DNA from: Dyella nitratireducens
Lineage (GTDB): Bacteria; Pseudomonadota; Gammaproteobacteria; Xanthomonadales; Rhodanobacteraceae
Direction: 5' to 3'
Assembly: GCF_014642835.1 (NCBI RefSeq)
Contig: NZ_BMJA01000001.1
Span: 407,940 to 471,939 of the forward strand
DNA: 64,000 nt
How positions within the stretch are numbered: position 1 is the first letter of the stretch; each line of letters begins with the position of its first letter. The position numbers were made by a program, and so were the translations under genes. Under the pieces are notes generated by a model, which was given only the letters and a program-made list of their open reading frames with translations, ran no database searches and had not been told where the DNA came from. Below, one piece after another: positions 27,904-38,400 of this stretch.

Positions 27904-29736
27904 ATGTCCATCGAAAATCTGCGCAATATCGCCATCGTCGCCCACGTCGACCACGGCAAAACCACCCTCGTCGACCAGCTGCTGAAGCAGTCGGGCACCC
28001 TGTCCGAACGCACGGTGCTGGCCGAACGCGTGATGGACAGCAACGACCAGGAAAAGGAACGCGGCATCACCATCCTGGCCAAGAACACCGCCATCACCTG
28101 GCGTGAAAACCGCATCAACATCGTCGACACCCCAGGCCACGCCGATTTCGGCGGCGAGGTGGAGCGCGTGCTGTCGATGGTGGACACCGTGCTAATCCTG
28201 GTCGACGCGATGGACGGCCCGATGCCGCAGACCCGCTTCGTGACGCAGAAGGCGTTCGCGATGGGCTTCAAGCCGATCGTGGTGGTCAACAAGATCGACC
28301 GTCCCGGCGCCCGTCCGGAGTGGGTGGTCGAGCAGGTGTGGGATCTTTTCGACCGCCTCGGCGCCACGCCGGAGCAGATGGAATTCCCGATCGTCTACGC
28401 CTCGGCGCTGAACGGCTACGCCTCGCTCGACCAGGACGCCCGCGAAGGCGACATGACGCCGCTGTACCAGGCCATCATGGACCACGCGCCGAAGCCGGAA
28501 GTGGATCCGGAAGGTCCGTTCCAGATGCGCATCAGCCAGTTGGACTACAACAACTTCGTCGGCGTCATCGGCATCGGCCGCATCCAGCGCGGCACGCTGA
28601 AGAAGAACATGCCGGTCGCCGTGATCGATCGCGAAGGCAAGAAGCGCCAGGGCAAGGTATTGCAGGTGCTCGGCTTCCTGGGCCTGGAGCGCATCGAGCA
28701 GGATTCTGCGGAAGCGGGCGACATCGTCGCCATCTCCGGTATCCAGGAACTCACCATTTCCGACACCGTCTGCGCGCTGGACAAGCCGGAAGCGCTGCCG
28801 GCCCTGACCGTCGACGAACCGACGATCAGCATGACCTTCCAGGTGAACAACTCGCCGTTCGCCGGCAACAAGGATCTCTCCGGCGGCAAGTTCCTCACCA
28901 GCCGCCAGCTCAAGGATCGTCTGGAGCGCGAGCAGGTGCACAACGTGGCGCTGCGCGTCGAGCAGGGTTCCGATGCTGACAAGTTCCTGGTCTCCGGCCG
29001 CGGCGAACTGCATCTGTCGGTGCTGATCGAGAACATGCGCCGTGAAGGCTATGAGCTCGCCGTATCGCGCCCCGAAGTGATCATCAAGGACATCGATGGC
29101 CAGAAGATGGAGCCGATCGAGCAGTTGGTGGTCGACGTGGAAGAAAACCACCAGGGCCCGGTGATGGAACGCCTGGGCGTGCGCAAGGGCCAGCTGAAGA
29201 ACATGGAGCCGGACGGCAAGGGTCGCGTGCGCCTGGAGTACATGATCCCGGCGCGTGGCCTGATTGGTTTCCAGAACCAGTTCAAGACCCTCACCCAGGG
29301 TTCGGGCCTGCTGTTCCACGTGTTCGACCATTACGGTCCGAAGGAAGAAGGCCAGATCGCCAAGCGCCTCAACGGCGTGATGATCGCCAACGCCGGCGGC
29401 ACCACCCCGGCTTACTCGCTCGGCCCGCTGCAGGAACGCGGCAAGCTGTTCGCTGCCGAAGGCGACAATGTGTATGAAGGCCAGCTGGTCGGCATCCACG
29501 CCAAGGACAACGACCTTACCGTCAACGCCATCAAGCCCAAGCCGCTGACCAATATGCGCGCCTCGGGCAAGGACGATGCAATCCAGCTGACCCCGGCGAC
29601 CAAGTTCTCGCTGGAGCAGGCGCTGGATTTCATCGACGATGACGAGCTGGTCGAAGTCACGCCGAAGGAAATCCGTCTGCGCAAGAAGCACCTGACTGAG
29701 AACGATCGCAAGAAGGCTTCGCGTGGCGCTGGTTGA
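27904..29736 (+). CDS. typA: Ribosome-associated GTPase TypA/BipA
   Basis: A 610-residue translational GTPase. G1 AHVDHGKTTL (14-23), G2 around RGITILAKNT, G3 DTPGHADFGGEV, G4 NKIDRPGARP; then two beta-barrel/EF-G-like domains and the TypA-specific C-terminal domain containing SRPEVIIKDIDG and MIPARGLIGFQNQF. It binds ribosomes and supports stress and low-temperature growth. The ATG at 27904 gives the canonical N-terminus MSIENLRNIAIVAHVDHGK; the open frame further upstream is repeat-derived. A terminator follows. Confidence 0.96.
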   Translation: MSIENLRNIAIVAHVDHGKTTLVDQLLKQSGTLSERTVLAERVMDSNDQEKERGITILAKNTAITWRENRINIVDTPGHADFGGEVERVLSMVDTVLILVDAMDGPMPQTRFVTQKAFAMGFKPIVVVNKIDRPGARPEWVVEQVWDLFDRLGATPEQMEFPIVYASALNGYASLDQDAREGDMTPLYQAIMDHAPKPEVDPEGPFQMRISQLDYNNFVGVIGIGRIQRGTLKKNMPVAVIDREGKKRQGKVLQVLGFLGLERIEQDSAEAGDIVAISGIQELTISDTVCALDKPEALPALTVDEPTISMTFQVNNSPFAGNKDLSGGKFLTSRQLKDRLEREQVHNVALRVEQGSDADKFLVSGRGELHLSVLIENMRREGYELAVSRPEVIIKDIDGQKMEPIEQLVVDVEENHQGPVMERLGVRKGQLKNMEPDGKGRVRLEYMIPARGLIGFQNQFKTLTQGSGLLFHVFDHYGPKEEGQIAKRLNGVMIANAGGTTPAYSLGPLQERGKLFAAEGDNVYEGQLVGIHAKDNDLTVNAIKPKPLTNMRASGKDDAIQLTPATKFSLEQALDFIDDDELVEVTPKEIRLRKKHLTENDRKKASRGAG

Positions 29737-29760
29737 TTAGCGTTTACGCGCTGACATGAA

Positions 29761-29784
29761 AGGCCGCCGCCGGGCGGCCTTTTT
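29761..29784 (+). terminator. Terminator of typA
   Basis: AGGCCGCC-GCC-GGGCGGCCT-type stem followed by TTTTT. Confidence 0.9.
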
Positions 29785-29810
29785 ATTGGCCACACGATAT
29801 GCCGGCATTC

Positions 29811-29884
29811 GTAGGTTGGGGTGCAAACCCCAACATCGTCATGTAACCATGCACAGCCATGTTGGGGTTTGCACCCCAACCTAC
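29811..29884. repeat. Family B palindromic repeat pair
   Basis: Full pair beginning GTAGGTTGGGGTGCAAACC, between the typA terminator and the porin gene. Confidence 0.9.
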
Positions 29885-29901
29885 ACCTAACATCCGCGCT
29901 C

Positions 29902-31239
29902 ATGCCCCTGATAGCAAAACGTCATCAGCTTTTGTCCTGCCTGCTATTCGCAGTACTGCCGCAGTGCTCACACGCCGACGACGCCCCGCTCTTCATCCCC
30001 CAATGGCTCGGCGCGCAATACACCTTCGTCGACCAAAATCAATCGCGCGTGCACTCGCCCTACGCTGGCCCACTCAGCCTGAAGCCGGATGGCTCCACCG
30101 CACGTTCGCACACCTTCGGCGCCTACTTCGGCATCGCCCTGCCCTGGCACTTCCAGTACTACTGGGACGTGGAGATGTTCAAAGGCGAAGGTGTCAGCAA
30201 TGCCACGGGCTTGGGCGGGCTTACCAACGGCGACATCATCCGCTCCGGCGTAGCCAGCCTGGGCAAGCGGCCGTATGTCGCGCGCAACTATCTGCGCTGG
30301 GTGCTGCCGTTAGGCGATGAAACCAATGAAGTGGAACGCGGCCAGGACCAACTGCCCGGCCACGAAGCGATCAAGCACATCGAAGTAAAAATCGGCCTGA
30401 TGGCCGCGAACGACGACTTCGACAAAAACCGCTACGCCAACGCCACCCGCACGCAGTTCATGAACTGGTCGCTGTGGAACAACACGACCTGGGATTTTGC
30501 ATCCGACACACGCGGCTACACCGACGGCGTCATGATCGGCTGGATGATGAAAGGCTGGACCTTGCGCTACGGCATCTATCGCATGCCGGTGGAAGCAAAC
30601 GGGCAAGCGCTGGTGAAATCACTCAGCGCATCCAGCGGACAACAGCTTGAATTGACACTGCAACCGAAGCCCGACGGTTGGGCACTGCGCTTCCTCGGCT
30701 ATTACAACAAAGGCAATCTCGGGATTTACCAGCAGGCGATCGAGATTGCGCAGCTCACCGGGCAGGTGCCGGATATCCATGCTGACGATGCACCCGATCG
30801 CCACAAGTTCGGCTTCGGCATCAATGGCGAACTGCCGGTGGCAGACAACGGCGACACCGGCTTCTTCATGCGCGCCGGCTGGAACGATGGACATACCGAG
30901 TCCTTCATCTTCGCCGAGGTCGATCGTTTGCTCAGCGGCGGCTTTCAGCTGTCCGGTGCACATTGGCAACGCTCGGATGACCGGCTTGGCGTTGGCATCG
31001 CGATCGAGGGGCTCTCACGCGATCACGCGCAGTACCTGCAGATGGGCGGTGATGGTTTTCTGCTCGGCGATGGTGGATTGCGTTACGGTCCGGAGCAGAT
31101 TGCCGAGGTGTATTACAGCATCGCGGTGATCAACCATCTCACCATCAGCCCGGATCTGCAGTTCATTCGCAATCCGGGGTACAACCGCGATCGCGGGCCG
31201 GCGAGGTTTGCGGGGTTGCGCGCGCACGTCCAGTTCTGA
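29902..31239 (+). CDS. OprB-type carbohydrate-selective porin
   Basis: A 445-residue outer-membrane protein: signal peptide (1-24, ending SHAD), then alternating beta strands rich in aromatic residues, ending in phenylalanine (RAHVQF). Features such as GAYFGIALPWHFQYYWDVEMFKGEG-like strands and the NRDRGPARFAGLRAH end fit the OprB family, which lets sugars diffuse in. It opens the sugar locus to its right (inference from neighbours). The ATG at 29902 was chosen because earlier codons come from the repeat. Confidence 0.8.
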   Translation: MPLIAKRHQLLSCLLFAVLPQCSHADDAPLFIPQWLGAQYTFVDQNQSRVHSPYAGPLSLKPDGSTARSHTFGAYFGIALPWHFQYYWDVEMFKGEGVSNATGLGGLTNGDIIRSGVASLGKRPYVARNYLRWVLPLGDETNEVERGQDQLPGHEAIKHIEVKIGLMAANDDFDKNRYANATRTQFMNWSLWNNTTWDFASDTRGYTDGVMIGWMMKGWTLRYGIYRMPVEANGQALVKSLSASSGQQLELTLQPKPDGWALRFLGYYNKGNLGIYQQAIEIAQLTGQVPDIHADDAPDRHKFGFGINGELPVADNGDTGFFMRAGWNDGHTESFIFAEVDRLLSGGFQLSGAHWQRSDDRLGVGIAIEGLSRDHAQYLQMGGDGFLLGDGGLRYGPEQIAEVYYSIAVINHLTISPDLQFIRNPGYNRDRGPARFAGLRAHVQF

Positions 31240-31263
31240 CTGCATGCGTGCGTTGGCGTTGAC

Positions 31264-31343
31264 GTAGGTTGGGTTAGCGCAGCGTAACCCAACAAACCTC
31301 ACGTCGAAGCATCGTTGGGTTACGCTGCGCTAACCCAACCTAC
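31264..31343. repeat. Variant family B repeat pair (GGGTTAGCGCAGCGTAACCC type)
   Basis: Opposed units with GTAGGTTGGGTTAGCGCAGC and its complement. Same ends as family B but a different centre. Its right end supplies the TAG stop of the beta-galactosidase gene on the minus strand. Confidence 0.85.
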
Positions 31344-33217
31344 CATTGCAACCGATCACTGCAACGAATGGCCGTCGGCATCACCTTGTGCATGTCGAAC
31401 ACCAGCACTTCATTGCGCCCGCGCCACAACCAGGGCCCCGGACAAAACAATCGCTGTTGCGGCCCAATGTGCCAATAGCGTCCAAGCAAATGGCCGTTGA
31501 CCCACACGTAGCCTTTATCCCAATCGCTCATGTCGATATAGCAATCGCCAACCTTGTCGAGCGTGAAGACAGATTTGAAGAACATGCCTGGACGCAAGCG
31601 CGAAGGCGAATCCGCCCGCATCGGCGGCAAGCCGGCGATATAGGTTTCATCCAGCGGCAGGCTGTGCGCCTGCCAACCATGCAATTCCTCGCCATCGAGG
31701 GTGACGGCACCAACGATGCCTTTGAAGTCATACATCGCCTGGCCATAGCCCACGTGGCCGAAGCTGTCGACCAGGACATCCACCACGGTGCCGGCACCGT
31801 TGGCCGGTGGCGGGATGTTCACATAGTGCTTTACGCTCAATCCCGGCTTGTCGACACGCGAAACATAGTCCAGATACTTGCCATCACTGAACACCGTGCC
31901 GTAATCGCGCAAACCTTCCATGTTCAACATGCCGCCGTTCAACAGCGTCTTGCGGTACACCACCATGCCCTGGTTCTGCGCGAACAGGATCTCATTCGGG
32001 TCGGGCTTCTTCACCATCCGTGATGGCAGCGGCAGGTTGTCCCAGATCGATGCGTAAGGTTGCGCGATCAGCTCGGGAAAATGCGCCAGCGGCACCGGCG
32101 GCGGCAGCTCAGGCGGAGAGTGCGGCAGATGCGCGGCGATGGTTTTGCGGAAGGCATGGTAATCGCGCGTGGGATCACCGCGCTCATTGATCGGCGCGCC
32201 GTAGTCGTAGCTGGTGATCACCGGCTCGAAGTTGGCGTAATCGTTGCGCGCGTTGGCGCCTGCGGTGAAGCCGAAATTGGTGCCGCCGTGCACCACATAC
32301 ATGCTGAAGGAACGGCCTTCCTCCATCAGCTTGCGCAAGGTAGGCAGATACTGGCCGGTCTGGAACGTCGGATCGCCCCAGTGCGTGATCCAGCCAGGAT
32401 AGCCTTCGCTCATCCACACCGGCGCGTCGCCGGCGATGGTCTGCGCGGCGGCAAAATCCGTATCGCCATCCAGGCCCAGCGCGGCGCCCGGCACATAGGT
32501 GCCCTCCTTCTGCAACTGCCCCAAGCCATCGGCAATCGCGAAGGGACCATCCATGCCTTGCGCCTGCCACATCGTGCGCAAGCGCAACAGATAGGGAAGG
32601 TCGTGGCCAAACGAGGCGTATTCGTTCTCGAGCTGCACCATCAGGATCGGGCCGCCGTTTTTTGCCATCAGCGGCACGATCTTCGGCCCTACCGCATCCA
32701 TGTAGCGCTGCACCGCCTGCATGTAGCGTGCATCGTCCTTGGTGCGCACACGAATGGAAGGATCGCGCAACAGATAAGCCGGCAAGCCGCCCAGATCCCA
32801 CTCGGCACAGACGTAAGGGCCGGGCCGCAGATACACCCACATGCCTTCCGCCTGGCACAGCTTGATAAAGCGCACGAAATCGCGATTCTCGGTGGTGAAG
32901 TCGAACACACCGGGTTCGCTTTCGAAGTAATTCCACATCAGGCAGATCGCGATGGTATTGAGGCCCATCGCCTTGGCCATGTGGATGCGGTGCCGCCAGT
33001 AATCGTTCGGAATGCGCGCGGGATGCATCTCGCCGCTGCGGATCTGGAAGGGTGCGCCGTCAAGCAGGAATTGCTGGTGGCCGAGTTCGAAGGAGCGCGG
33101 TTTGCCGTCGGGCGTGGGTTCGATGGAGGGCTTGCTGCCGACTTCGGCTTGGGCCACCGGAAGGGTTGCCGCCAACGGCGTCAGCAAAGCGAATCGAAGA
33201 AAATCGCGTCGTTGCAT
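31340..33217 (-). CDS. GH35 beta-galactosidase, Tat-exported
   Basis: A 625-residue glycoside hydrolase family 35 enzyme. The N-terminus MQRRDFLRFALLTPLAA is a twin-arginine signal. The acid/base glutamate is in VQLENEYASFG and the nucleophile in WMSEGYPGW; the substrate loop RPGPYVCAEWDLGGLP is typical. C-terminal jelly-roll domains follow (WVNGHLLGRYWHIGPQ). It removes beta-linked galactose from glycans in the periplasm or outside. A second in-frame ATG 18 bases upstream could also be used. It sits beside a GH36-like gene on the same strand. Confidence 0.9.
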   Translation of the reverse strand: MQRRDFLRFALLTPLAATLPVAQAEVGSKPSIEPTPDGKPRSFELGHQQFLLDGAPFQIRSGEMHPARIPNDYWRHRIHMAKAMGLNTIAICLMWNYFESEPGVFDFTTENRDFVRFIKLCQAEGMWVYLRPGPYVCAEWDLGGLPAYLLRDPSIRVRTKDDARYMQAVQRYMDAVGPKIVPLMAKNGGPILMVQLENEYASFGHDLPYLLRLRTMWQAQGMDGPFAIADGLGQLQKEGTYVPGAALGLDGDTDFAAAQTIAGDAPVWMSEGYPGWITHWGDPTFQTGQYLPTLRKLMEEGRSFSMYVVHGGTNFGFTAGANARNDYANFEPVITSYDYGAPINERGDPTRDYHAFRKTIAAHLPHSPPELPPPVPLAHFPELIAQPYASIWDNLPLPSRMVKKPDPNEILFAQNQGMVVYRKTLLNGGMLNMEGLRDYGTVFSDGKYLDYVSRVDKPGLSVKHYVNIPPPANGAGTVVDVLVDSFGHVGYGQAMYDFKGIVGAVTLDGEELHGWQAHSLPLDETYIAGLPPMRADSPSRLRPGMFFKSVFTLDKVGDCYIDMSDWDKGYVWVNGHLLGRYWHIGPQQRLFCPGPWLWRGRNEVLVFDMHKVMPTAIRCSDRLQW

Positions 33218-33240
33218 CAATCCCACAGCCTCCATGAATT

Positions 33241-33313
33241 GTAGGTTGGGGTGCAAACCCCAACATCGCCATGCCATGCAGATGGCAGCGTTGGGGTTTG
33301 CACCCCAACCTAC
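33241..33313. repeat. Family B palindromic repeat pair
   Basis: Full pair between the two glycoside hydrolase genes, just before the beta-galactosidase start. Confidence 0.9.
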
Positions 33314-33337
33314 GTCACACAGCCGCCGGAGGTTACC

Positions 33338-35344
33338 TCAAGGCGTCAGTTCAAGGGTCAATACTTCAAACGGCGCCAGCGTGATCGTGCTCACATGATC
33401 GGCATCCAGCTGCCCCGGCACATTGCCACCGCTCTGCCACACGTCACGCACATGGAATCGGCGCACCGCAGTTTTAGGCAATTCCAACTGCCTCTGCAGA
33501 TCGATCACAACGGCCTGTGGATGCGCGTCCGGATTGCGCAAGGTGATGATCGACTTGCCCGGCGACCACGCTGCCCAGCCGTACACATCGAGCCGCCCAG
33601 GATCACCGCCGATCCAATGCGTATCACGCAATACGTCGGCGTTGGCACGCGACCACTTCGCCGCATCCGCCAGCACATCCCAATCTTCTTTGCTCAGCAA
33701 GGAAGGCGTGATGTACATCTCCTGTAACTGCGTGCCAGTAGCGAAGTAGGAATGCACTTCATTGGCAAAGTCGTGCCCCGGATCGGTATTCAGCCGCTTG
33801 TTCATTTGCGCATAGATGATGCCGTGAAGCATCAGCGAGTTGAGCGGATACAGCGGGCCCTGGATCACGATGTTCTCGTAGGTCTGTTGATCGCGATAGG
33901 TGATCCACTGCTCGCGTTCCGTCCCCACGCCTGCGTGCCAATCATCCTCGCCACCACGCCAGATCGAATCGGCATAGCGCAGCCAGAACGGCGAGGCCCA
34001 GGTGCCGGTGGTGAGATTGATGAAGGTATCAGGCTTGTCGGCGCGGATGTCCTTGATCAACTCGATCGCCGCCGCGAAATCGCTGTCGAATCGACTCCCG
34101 GGAAACACACTGTCCGCATTGCCTGTACCGTCGAACTTGAATTGATTGATGCCATCCTCATTCAGCAGCTTCATCACCACGTCGTGGAAGCGCTGGTAGT
34201 ACTTCGGTCCGGACAGTGCCAGACCATCATTGACGATCTCGTAACCAGCTGCCTTGCCGTTTTTCACGCGCTCGTCCTTGGGCGTGCTGTAGCCACCCCA
34301 TGGCGACAGCCACATGCCGGGCGCTGCGCCGTATTGCGCTGCCGCTTCACGCAGCGGAATAAAGCCATGCGGGAAATCCTTGCTGAAATTCCAGCTGCCC
34401 GAACGATCATCCCAGCCGTCGTCGAACAGGAAGGAATCGAGCTTTACGCCGCGCTTCACACTCAGCTCCTCGCCGAACGCATGAATGCGATCCAGCGCCT
34501 GTGCTTCGGTATAAGGCGTGAAGTAGCCGATGTCGTACCAGGAGTTGTAGTGCAGAAAGGTTCGATACGGATGCGCCCGCTCGCGCTCCACATACGTAGC
34601 AAAGTCGCGGCGGAGCTGGCCGTCACGCACCACGCCTACCACGGCGGAATAGGTAATCGACTGCCCTTTCCGCAACGGCAAGCTGCGCGCCATCGACAAG
34701 AGCACATGCTTCCCACGCACATCGCTATCGGAAAGCGGATTCTCCAGGCCCATGTAGAGATTGCCAGCCACCACCGGCGAGCCTTTCACCACCCCATCCA
34801 CTTCGGCGTGATCGATGCTGGACGGCAACAGAGCAACACTGGTGAGCGGCTCATTCTGTTTCAGCGCGGTGATGACCACCACTTCGCGCAGGTAGGGCGA
34901 ACCTTCACGCTGGAGGAGTTGCCATTGGACGCGGAAACGATGATCCGTATCGCCGAAGACCGCCCTGATGGCCGTGCCCGGCAGACGATCGGCGAGCATG
35001 GAAGCTTTTGGGTCGACGGGTAACGCCTGCTGCGATGGCGGTACAAGCAGCTGCATGTCGCCGCCCTTGATGGACTGCTTGTTGGGCAGCATCAAGGCGA
35101 ACAGATCATCGACCTTCAGCACCTGCCCATTGTCGCGATCGGTGACGGTGATGCCAGAAAGCTTTCCGTCCGCTACATTCCAACGTGCCTCAATGGCCGC
35201 ATTACCGAAGCTTGCCTGGCCGTTGTTGAGTGCATAGGCGGGTGCGCCAGGGTCGAGGATGGCGGCATCATTGGCGTGTACCAGTCCCAACCATGCGCAC
35301 AGAACGCTCAAGGCGAGTACTTTTTTATAGTGTTTTTGATTCAT
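33338..35344 (-). CDS. GH36/clan GH-D glycoside hydrolase, putative alpha-galactosidase
   Basis: A 668-residue secreted protein with a signal peptide (about 1-24, ending VHA). An N-terminal beta domain is followed by a TIM barrel with YNSWYDIGYF, FLFDDGWDD and the nucleophile-type motif FKFDGTGN, then TGTWASPFWLRYAD. These are clan GH-D features, the alpha-galactosidase and alpha-N-acetylgalactosaminidase group; which sugar is cut cannot be decided. GAGG seven bases before the ATG at 35342-35344 fixes the start. It is separated from the GH35 gene only by a repeat, so they may be cotranscribed. Confidence 0.75.
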   Translation of the reverse strand: MNQKHYKKVLALSVLCAWLGLVHANDAAILDPGAPAYALNNGQASFGNAAIEARWNVADGKLSGITVTDRDNGQVLKVDDLFALMLPNKQSIKGGDMQLLVPPSQQALPVDPKASMLADRLPGTAIRAVFGDTDHRFRVQWQLLQREGSPYLREVVVITALKQNEPLTSVALLPSSIDHAEVDGVVKGSPVVAGNLYMGLENPLSDSDVRGKHVLLSMARSLPLRKGQSITYSAVVGVVRDGQLRRDFATYVERERAHPYRTFLHYNSWYDIGYFTPYTEAQALDRIHAFGEELSVKRGVKLDSFLFDDGWDDRSGSWNFSKDFPHGFIPLREAAAQYGAAPGMWLSPWGGYSTPKDERVKNGKAAGYEIVNDGLALSGPKYYQRFHDVVMKLLNEDGINQFKFDGTGNADSVFPGSRFDSDFAAAIELIKDIRADKPDTFINLTTGTWASPFWLRYADSIWRGGEDDWHAGVGTEREQWITYRDQQTYENIVIQGPLYPLNSLMLHGIIYAQMNKRLNTDPGHDFANEVHSYFATGTQLQEMYITPSLLSKEDWDVLADAAKWSRANADVLRDTHWIGGDPGRLDVYGWAAWSPGKSIITLRNPDAHPQAVVIDLQRQLELPKTAVRRFHVRDVWQSGGNVPGQLDADHVSTITLAPFEVLTLELTP

Positions 35345-35371
35345 GCAAAGCCTCATGTTCACACTGATCTC

Positions 35372-35445
35372 GTAGGTTGGGGTGCAAACCCCAACACCGT
35401 CATCCTGGTCGACATGGCAATGTTGGGGTTTTCACCCCAACCTAC
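35372..35445. repeat. Family B palindromic repeat pair
   Basis: Full pair with one substitution in the right unit, between the GH36-like gene and the large receptor gene. Confidence 0.9.
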
Positions 35446-35464
35446 GCCCGCTTAATGCGCTGTC

Positions 35465-38400
35465 TCAAAACTTCTGCTGATAACGCATATACACAAACCG
35501 CCCGATGTCATACGACGCGTTGTAATCGTTGTAGCTATCCGTACCGGAGTTGAAACCTCCGCCGTAAATGTACGGCCCCACGTGATTGAAGATATTGTTC
35601 ACGCCCAGTGAGAACGTACCATTCCATGGCGTCTTCCAGTGCACTTGTGCATCGTTGAAGGTGGCCGAGGCTTCCTGCGTCATCGGTGAAATACCCACGC
35701 CTGGTGCGTAATAGTTCGGCAAGGTACACGGGAAGATCGTGGTCGTGCTCGGCGGCGGATAAGTGCAAGGCCCCTTGAGCGGTGAGAAGTAACGCACCGT
35801 CCAGTCGACTCCAAAATCGTGCCAGTCCCAGCTCACGGTAAAGGTGCCGCGTACGCGCCATACCGCGCCATCCAGATTGCCCAAGGACGTACCTGCCGTG
35901 TACTGCACGGCGGCACCGACGGTGGGCTGCACGTTGTTGGTAGCGATGTACGTGCTTTGCAGCGCCAGCTTGAACTTGCCGACGCTGAACTCGGGCAACG
36001 CATAATTCACGCCGAAATCCCAACCACGCTCCTTCAGCCAACCGGCGTTGGTTTCCAGGTTCATCAGGTTGATGATCTGGCCGGCCAGCGGACCCGTACC
36101 ACCCTCGCGCTGGAACTGCGAGCACGCAGCGCTAATACCGAACTCGTAGCAGTCGGCAAGCACCTGGTTGTTACTGATGCCGGTGATCAGATTGCGGATG
36201 TTGTAGCTCCACCAATCGATCGTCGTGTTGAAACCCGGCAACCACGATGGGCTGTACACCACGCCGATATCGCTGTTGTACGCAGTCTCCGGCTTCAGAT
36301 TCGGATTGCCGCCGTTGTAGCTGTTGGTAATACCTGCTGCATTGGGCCCTTGCACCGGCGTGCCGGTGATATCAGTCTGCCGGAAATTCGCCGCCACACC
36401 AGGCAATCCGCCAAAACCCGTGAGGCAGCGCTGCGCCACCACCGGGCTGTAGCCATATTGCGACGGGCCGTATACGGCATCGCAGGGATCGGTGAAGCCG
36501 CCTGCCAGGTACAAGCCCTGGTACAGATCATTGATGGTCGGCGCACGGAAGTTGTTGCTGTAGCTGGCGCGCACCATCACGTCATCGATGGGTTTCCAGG
36601 CCAGCTTGAACGAATAATTGCGAGTGCCGCCGAAGTTGCTGTAGTACGACCAGCGCCGCGCCGCGTCGATCGACAGGCTCTGCACGCCCGGCAAATCCTT
36701 CAGCAGCGGCGCATACACTTCCAGATAGCCTTCATTGAGGCTAAAGCTGCCGCTGTTGGGCTCCACCGAGTAGTCGCTGGAATAGCCGGCGGTAGCGAAA
36801 GGATCGGTCGCGTCGTAACCGGATTCGTTGCGATGCTGCACGCCTGCCGCAATCGTCAGGTCGCCGCCGGGCAGTTCGTAGACGTCGCCACTGATGTCGG
36901 CCACGAAGGCTTTCTCGTCGTAGCCGGTGTGTTCGTCATTGTTGATCGCAATGTAGTTGAGCATTTGCTGGGTAATCGTGCCCAGCGGATTCAACGGCAC
37001 ACAGCCAGCGATGATATTGCCCGGCGTACCGCAATGAACGATACCATCGCCACCCATGAAGGACGGCCCCAACGCCTGCGTCACATTGATCAGGTTGTAT
37101 TGGCCGGGACGAATATCGATGTCGCGGATCTTGCTGTCGTAGTAGTAGGCATCCCAATTGAAAAGATGCTCGCCGACGCCGAAATCGCCTTCCAGTCCGG
37201 CGCTATAGCGAAAATTCCGCGAGGTGTTGTCGTTGAGATAGAGGTTCTGCGGAAACGCCCGCACGAATTGCACATCCTGCGGCGTCTGGCCCGGCACGTT
37301 GTAAGGGTTGTAATAGCTCTGTGCCGAAAGCACGATTGGGAATTGTGGCAGGTTAGGCGGATTGCTGGACTGGCCGCTGTACAAATAGCTCGGGCCACCC
37401 GCGCCGCCGTTCCAACTCTGGTTGTAGCCCAGTTCGACGTGCGCCGTGATGTGGGGGGTGATCTTGTAGCGGTCGGCCAAGTACAGGTTCTTGGTCCGGT
37501 TAGGGCTGAGAATCGTGCTGAGGTTGTTGTAGTTGTAGATGTACGAACCTGCGTTGGCCAGGCTGGCCACATTGCCATCAGCGCTGTAGCTGCGCGGCTG
37601 CAGGAAGGAATAATCGGCCAAATTGGTCGAATTGCCGCCTGGATTCAGCACCAGTGTGTGGTCGTTGGGAATGTTCGGATTGGTCAGCGGCGAATTGGTG
37701 ATCACGCCACTGTTCGGGGGAGAGTACGTAAGCCCGAAATAAGGGTAATGATCCGTCTGCGGATAGGCCGACCAGGGACGCGCACCGCCCCATACCGAGC
37801 CCTGGTATTGATAGGAAACGCTGCCGATCAGCGAGTTGCGCTCGGTGGTCGAGCCGGCGGTGATGCTGTATTGAGCTTGCGTTCCATCCCCGTGCGGGAC
37901 GTATTCGCCGGCATAAGTATCGACCTGCACACCCTGGAAGTTCTTGATCGTGACGATGTTGATCACACCGGCAATCGCATCCGAGCCATAGATTGCCGAA
38001 GCACCGCTGCCGAGCACGTCGATGTGATCGACGATCGAAGCCGGAATCACACTGATGTCGGTATAACCACCGTGTACGGCACCGATGCGCTGGCCATCCA
38101 CCAATACCAGCGTGCGTTGCGCGCCAAGTCCACGCAAATCGATAAAGGTACCGCCCTGGTTCGGCCCCAGTGACGCGGCGTCACCACGACTAAGATCGGG
38201 CGTCGCCGCGGCCGGAAGGTTTTGCAGCAACTGGCCAACCGTAGCAAAACCCTGGCGCTGAATATCCTGCCGCGTAATGGTGATGGTCGGCAGTGCCGTT
38301 TCCATATCCACACCACGGATATTGGTGCCGGTGACCGTTACCGCCTTGAGCTCCTTCACCGGCTTTTGTGACGATTCGGCATTCGATGCAGGCGTGGCGC

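Noticed and set aside
33060-33308. Short frames beginning MGCKPQ, MQTPT or ending WGLHPNL near many genes
   Set aside because: These are translations of the family B repeat, seen at every copy, and not proteins.
35819-38173. 784-codon open frame on the plus strand
   Set aside because: Antisense to the large TonB-dependent receptor, with Arg/Val/His-rich product without recognisable motifs.
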